A DNA stretch of 64,000 bases from Desulfobacterales bacterium (GTDB taxonomy: Bacteria; Desulfobacterota; Desulfobacteria; Desulfobacterales; JASJAZ01): NCBI GenBank assembly GCA_030066785.1, contig JASJAZ010000072.1:1-64000 (forward strand). The letters run 5' to 3'. Shown here piece after piece: positions 60,374-64,000 of the stretch. The notes below the pieces were generated by a model. That model did no database searches. It was given only the letters and a program-made list of their open reading frames with translations, and had not been told where the DNA came from. The position numbers were made by a program, and so were the translations under genes. Within the stretch, counting starts at the first letter, position 1. Every line of letters starts with the position of its first letter.

Positions 60374-62128
60374 ATGTCGGGAATTACCACGCTTTTAAAT
60401 ATCGCCAAAGGTGCGCTTGCCGCCCAGCAATATGGCTTAAATGTCACCGGTCATAACATTGCCAATGTGAATACACCCGGTTACAGCCGCCAGAACGTAC
60501 CCCACACGTCGGCCATGCCGTATCAAGCCGGCGGCTTTTTGATCGGAAATGGCGTGGAGGTTGATCAGATTCAACGTTCAACGGACCTGATGCTTGAAAA
60601 TCGACTTCGCCAGAGCAATTCGGACTTGGCTGGATTTGAAGAAATTGCCAATTATATCCGCATTCTCGAAAATGCATTTAATGAGAATACGGATGACAGC
60701 ATGAATCAGTTGCTATCCGATTTTTGGAATTCCTGGCAGGATTTATCCAACAATCCCCAGGGTATTCCTGAAAGGGTGGCGGTGTATAATGCCGGCGTCC
60801 GTTTGACTGAAAAATTCGATGCCTTGAATGCGGAGCTTTTGAATGTTGAAACTGAAATGACTCAGGAAGTGGAAGTTTCCATTACTGAAATTAATAACTT
60901 AACAGTCCAAATAGCTGATTTAAATAAACAAATCGTGGTGCTAGAAACAACCCGATCAGCCAACGATTTGCATGATAAACGGGACGTATTGGTGACCCAA
61001 TTGGCTCAGCATATCGGAATCCGTGTTTTTCCTCAAGATAACGGCGCCTATACCATTGTTACCGGAAATGGCAACACTTTGATATCAGGGGTTGATGCTT
61101 ATCGGCTAGAGCTTTCAGGTGGTCGTGTATACTGGGAAGGCTCGGCTGGTATGATGGACATCACAGATCGTATTGAAGGTGGTAAAGTGGGCGGATGGTT
61201 AGATATGCGCGATGAAATCGTGGCCAAATATAAGACCGATTTGGATGAATTGGCCCATGGTTTGGCCTGGTCTGTTAACCTGCAGCACAGCCAGGGTGCT
61301 GGCTTGGAATACTTTGATGCGCAGTTGATCGGCAGTTATGCCGTCACAAACCCTGCGGCCGATTTATCGCTCACAAGCACCCTTGATTTTGGTGATAAGA
61401 TCGATTTTACCAAAAATTTTAAAATGTGGATCAAGGATAATACACCGGCAGCACCGGTGTCTGTGGAAATCGATCTTTCCACTTTGGCCACACCATCACT
61501 AAATGAATTTGTGGCGGCTTTCAATGTGGCTGCCGGCGGGCGTGTGCTGGCCAGTGTCAATGCTGACAACCAATTACAATTCCAACCCCAAGGTACCAAT
61601 CAATTTGCATTTGGCGACGACGGTTTTGACGATTCCGGGTTTGCGGCCGCGCTTGGCATTAACACCTTTTTTCAGGGCCATGACGCCATGACCATCAGGG
61701 TCAATGAGGTGTTGAAAGATCCGGAATACATCGCCGCGGCCAAATTGGACATCAACGGCGCGTTCGGTGTGGGCGACAACCGCAATGCCCTAGCCTTGAC
61801 CGACGCGCAGCATATGCCTGTCAGCATTGATCAATGGACCTATATTCGCAATCAACCGCCCACCAGTAAAACCGTTTCAACATCATTTGACGAATATTAC
61901 CGCACCATGGTCAGCTCGCTAGGTGTCAAAGCATTGAGCACGTCTCGCGACGTGGAATTTAACCAGACGATGGTAACGAAAATCGGTGAGCAGCGGGATT
62001 CCATTTCGGCGGTATCGCTGGATGAAGAGATGGTCAGTCTAATGAAATACCAGCATGCGTATGCCGTGGCCGCCAAATTGCTCACCATGGCTGATGAAGT
62101 TCTTGAGGATCTGGTTAGGGCTAAATAA
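60374..62128 (+). CDS. flgK: Hook-filament junction protein FlgK (HAP1)
   Basis: FlgK joins hook and filament. The 584-residue protein has the axial N-terminus (AAQQYGLNVTGHNIANVNTPGYSRQNV), the FlgK helix (NQLLSDFWNSWQDLSNNPQGIPERVAVYNAGVRLTEKFDALNAEL) and the C-terminus (SLDEEMVSLMKYQHAYAVAAKLLTMADEVLEDLVRAK). It starts two bases after flgN. Confidence 0.96.
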   Translation: MSGITTLLNIAKGALAAQQYGLNVTGHNIANVNTPGYSRQNVPHTSAMPYQAGGFLIGNGVEVDQIQRSTDLMLENRLRQSNSDLAGFEEIANYIRILENAFNENTDDSMNQLLSDFWNSWQDLSNNPQGIPERVAVYNAGVRLTEKFDALNAELLNVETEMTQEVEVSITEINNLTVQIADLNKQIVVLETTRSANDLHDKRDVLVTQLAQHIGIRVFPQDNGAYTIVTGNGNTLISGVDAYRLELSGGRVYWEGSAGMMDITDRIEGGKVGGWLDMRDEIVAKYKTDLDELAHGLAWSVNLQHSQGAGLEYFDAQLIGSYAVTNPAADLSLTSTLDFGDKIDFTKNFKMWIKDNTPAAPVSVEIDLSTLATPSLNEFVAAFNVAAGGRVLASVNADNQLQFQPQGTNQFAFGDDGFDDSGFAAALGINTFFQGHDAMTIRVNEVLKDPEYIAAAKLDINGAFGVGDNRNALALTDAQHMPVSIDQWTYIRNQPPTSKTVSTSFDEYYRTMVSSLGVKALSTSRDVEFNQTMVTKIGEQRDSISAVSLDEEMVSLMKYQHAYAVAAKLLTMADEVLEDLVRAK

Positions 62129-62169
62129 TAGATGTTATGAAAAAGTAACCAACTGCAAAGGGGATGATG

Positions 62170-63405
62170 ATGCGGGTCGCGCATTCAACTCTGTATAATA
62201 CCAACATGCTACGGTTGGGCGATCTGACCAGTCGACTCAGTCTTGCCAATGAGGTGGTTTCCACTGGTAAACAGATCAATAAGCTATCAGATGACCCCAC
62301 CGGGTTAAATCAGGTATTAAACATCAAAGCCAATCTGGCCAATCTGGAACAGCTTAAGCGCAATATATCCGAGGGACGCACCTGGCTGAATTCGGCTGAA
62401 ACCGCCCTCGCAACAACCAAAGAATTGGTCACCGATACCAAGGTGTTGGCCTTGGCAATGGACAACGACTCGGTGAGTTCGGCCGATCGTGCCGAAGCTG
62501 CTGCGACTGTAAGGGGCACTTTGGAGCATCTGGTTATGTTGGCCAATTCGGACTTAAATGGGCGCTATATTTTCGCCGGCACCCGGATTGACACGGTACC
62601 TTTCCAACTGGATACAACGGTAAATCCGCCCACGGTCACTTACCATGGCAACGACAGTGAATTTGCTGTCAAGTCCGGTCGTAACACCACCGTCGGTGTC
62701 GGTCATGACGGGGAAAAAATTTTTTGGGAAGATACCCTGGAGGTCGATGCTACCAATAATCGCATTGATTTTAGTGAAGACGGTGGCACGACCCAGTTGG
62801 TGGCCACGATCCAAAATGGCACTTATACCGCCGATGCTCTGGCCGCCGAAGTGGAGCGCGCCCTGGAAGCTGCATCGGGTGTGGGGCGGGATTTTACCGC
62901 CACCTATGATGCCAATACCCGTCAGTATGCCATCACCAATGATGATGCAGGCAATCTGCAGATGCTGTGGAATTCAGGTGCCAACACAGGTACCAGTATT
63001 GCCCCCGATTTGGGCTTTGATCCGACTGCCGACGATGCGGTCGGTGGGCCCTACACCAGCGACAGGGAAGCACGCTGGGGTATTTTTCAGACCTTAATCG
63101 ATCTTGAGGGGTATCTGCAGACCGATGATCGCAATGGCATTAACCGGTCTCTTTCACGGTTGGATGCTAATCTCAACCATATGATTGCCGGCGTTTCATC
63201 CATTGGTGAAAAAGAAAGCCGCCTGGATGTTAAAGAGCAGATTATCGAAGATTTAATCCTTTCATATGAGGAAAAGCGTTCGAAAATCGAAGATGCCGAT
63301 ATCATCGAGGCGGTTTCCAAACTGCAAGCTGCTGAAATGGCGTATCAAGCCGCCCTGGCTTCAACGGCCCGGATCTTAAGGTTAAGCCTGGTAGATTATA
63401 TGTAA
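62170..63405 (+). CDS. flgL: Hook-filament junction protein FlgL (HAP3)
   Basis: FlgL is the second junction protein and a flagellin relative. Three ATG codons stand in a row from 62164; the third (62170) is best spaced from AAAGGGG and gives MRVAHSTLYNTNMLRLGDLTSRLSLANEVVSTGKQINKLSDDPTGLNQ, a typical start. The C-terminus (EAVSKLQAAEMAYQAALASTARILRLSLVDYM) is diagnostic. Including the earlier ATG would add two residues. Confidence 0.94.
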   Translation: MRVAHSTLYNTNMLRLGDLTSRLSLANEVVSTGKQINKLSDDPTGLNQVLNIKANLANLEQLKRNISEGRTWLNSAETALATTKELVTDTKVLALAMDNDSVSSADRAEAAATVRGTLEHLVMLANSDLNGRYIFAGTRIDTVPFQLDTTVNPPTVTYHGNDSEFAVKSGRNTTVGVGHDGEKIFWEDTLEVDATNNRIDFSEDGGTTQLVATIQNGTYTADALAAEVERALEAASGVGRDFTATYDANTRQYAITNDDAGNLQMLWNSGANTGTSIAPDLGFDPTADDAVGGPYTSDREARWGIFQTLIDLEGYLQTDDRNGINRSLSRLDANLNHMIAGVSSIGEKESRLDVKEQIIEDLILSYEEKRSKIEDADIIEAVSKLQAAEMAYQAALASTARILRLSLVDYM

Positions 63406-63511
63406 TTGACCGCAATTATCCCAATGCGATGCAGCTTGTTAATTTTTTCATTTTGCATTACGATTAGTCCAGCTTAGGTTTATGCTTACTTTTAATCGCC
63501 AGGGAGGGCGT

Positions 63512-63757
63512 ATGCTGGTCTTAACGCGTAAAATTGGAGAAAGTATTCATATCAATGATGATATTGTTGTCAGTGTTGTCGAGGTAAGTCGGGGCAAGGT
63601 TCGAATCGGTGTAGAGGCACCCGGCGATGTATCAATTCTGCGCAGTGAAATATATAGCCGTATCCGTGAGGAAAATATTGAATCCTCCGCCAGCAAAACC
63701 GAGACGTTGACGGATGCGGTTAAACTTCTAAAAAGGAAAATCCAGCCAAGGAAATAA
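63512..63757 (+). CDS. csrA: Carbon storage regulator CsrA
   Basis: CsrA is an RNA-binding dimer that blocks or stabilises target mRNAs, classically flagellin mRNA when paired with FliW. The start is the ATG at 63512, after AGGGAGGG, giving MLVLTRKIGESIHINDDIVVSVVEVSRGKVRIGVEAP, the exact family N-terminus. The earlier in-frame ATG at 63482 adds ten foreign residues and is rejected. At 81 residues it has a longer C-terminal tail than E. coli CsrA (61), as in many FliW-containing bacteria. Confidence 0.95.
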   Translation: MLVLTRKIGESIHINDDIVVSVVEVSRGKVRIGVEAPGDVSILRSEIYSRIREENIESSASKTETLTDAVKLLKRKIQPRK

Positions 63758-63758
63758 A

Positions 63759-64000
63759 TTGGAGCTGACCACCCAACAATTTGGAACCGTTCAAATCGAC
63801 GACGAGAAAATTTTACAGATGCCGGCTGGTATGCCGGGCTTTGCAAACTTAAAACGGTTTATTGTTATCGAACGCGAAGAAATTACGCCGTTTTTCTGTT
63901 ATCAGTCGGTGGATCAAGCGATGCTGTCGTTTATCATCATCAATCCATATCTGATTGAACCGAACTATACCGTGGATGTGAGCGCAGGTTTGGATGAGAT
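63759..64000 (+). CDS. fliW: Flagellar assembly factor FliW (partial, cut by window end)
   Basis: FliW binds CsrA and relieves its block on flagellin translation when flagellin falls. The TTG at 63759 comes one base after the csrA stop, with AAGGAAA inside the end of csrA as ribosome binding site. The 80 visible codons read a FliW N-terminus: QQFGTVQIDDEKILQMPAGMPGFANLKRFIVIE, then PFFCYQSVDQAMLSFIIINPYL. The rest lies outside the window. A flagellin gene may follow. Confidence 0.92.
   Translation, partial: MELTTQQFGTVQIDDEKILQMPAGMPGFANLKRFIVIEREEITPFFCYQSVDQAMLSFIIINPYLIEPNYTVDVSAGLDE

Noticed and set aside
1-64000. Mobile elements, CRISPR arrays, tRNA or rRNA genes
   Set aside because: No transposase or integrase frame, no regularly spaced repeats, and no tRNA- or rRNA-like stretch was recognised by eye; a covariance-model search would be needed to exclude small RNAs.

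Overview
The window looks like chromosome of a motile, probably anaerobic member of the Desulfobacterota (old Deltaproteobacteria). The evidence is the flagellar gene order, the sigma-54 promoters in front of most flagellar operons with two NtrC-family activators among them, a small 2[4Fe-4S] ferredoxin with a clostridial-type cysteine pattern, and the general protein similarity I recognise. No rRNA, tRNA, CRISPR array, insertion sequence or phage gene was found.

Bases 1-11800 hold housekeeping genes on the + strand: surE, tmk, a cysteine synthase fused to a cysteinyl-tRNA-synthetase-like domain, an unknown gene, a ferredoxin, a small unknown gene, plsC, RNase J, ftsK and a methyltransferase. 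Bases 11840-16380 are mostly on the - strand: a methyltransferase overlapping a GT4 glycosyltransferase, a homologue of the tRNA-queuosine mannosyltransferase (DUF3524/QTMAN family), a divergent thiol peroxidase on the + strand, and a flavodoxin-fold reductase.

From 16767 to the right edge every gene is on the + strand and nearly all concern motility. First comes a regulatory block: REC-GAF-HD-GYP protein, two PilZ proteins, a cheY interrupted by in-frame TAG codons, two sigma-54 activators with degenerate receiver domains, and a large TPR protein. Then flgBC-fliEFGHIJ and a MotE-like gene; fliK-flgD-flgE; motA with two motB-like genes; fliL-M-N-O-P-Q-R-flhB-flhA-flhF-flhG-fliA; an accessory block (FliL-like protein with two FliM-like N-terminal motifs, small basic protein, DUF2802-like protein, second FliK-like protein, stand-alone FlhB C-terminal domain); flgF-G-A-H-I-J; and flgN-flgK-flgL-csrA-fliW, the last cut by the window edge.

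Close matches to the sigma-54 consensus (GG-N10-GC core) precede the TPR gene, flgB, fliK, motA and flgF, with a weaker one before the broken cheY. A sigma-28 match precedes flgN. This implies the usual order: sigma-54 genes for basal body, hook and stator, then FliA-dependent late genes. No flgM, fliC, fliD, fliS or chemotaxis kinase gene is present.

The main points for follow-up are: (1) the CysK-CysRS-like fusion, which has lost both the HIGH and KMSKS motifs but kept the zinc ligands; (2) the FliL-like membrane protein with tandem copies of the FliM CheY-docking-type motif; (3) two adjacent MotB proteins, one with Ser at the ion-binding Asp position; (4) cheY with in-frame amber codons; (5) a bacterial DUF3524/QTMAN homologue; (6) degenerate receivers in both sigma-54 activators.
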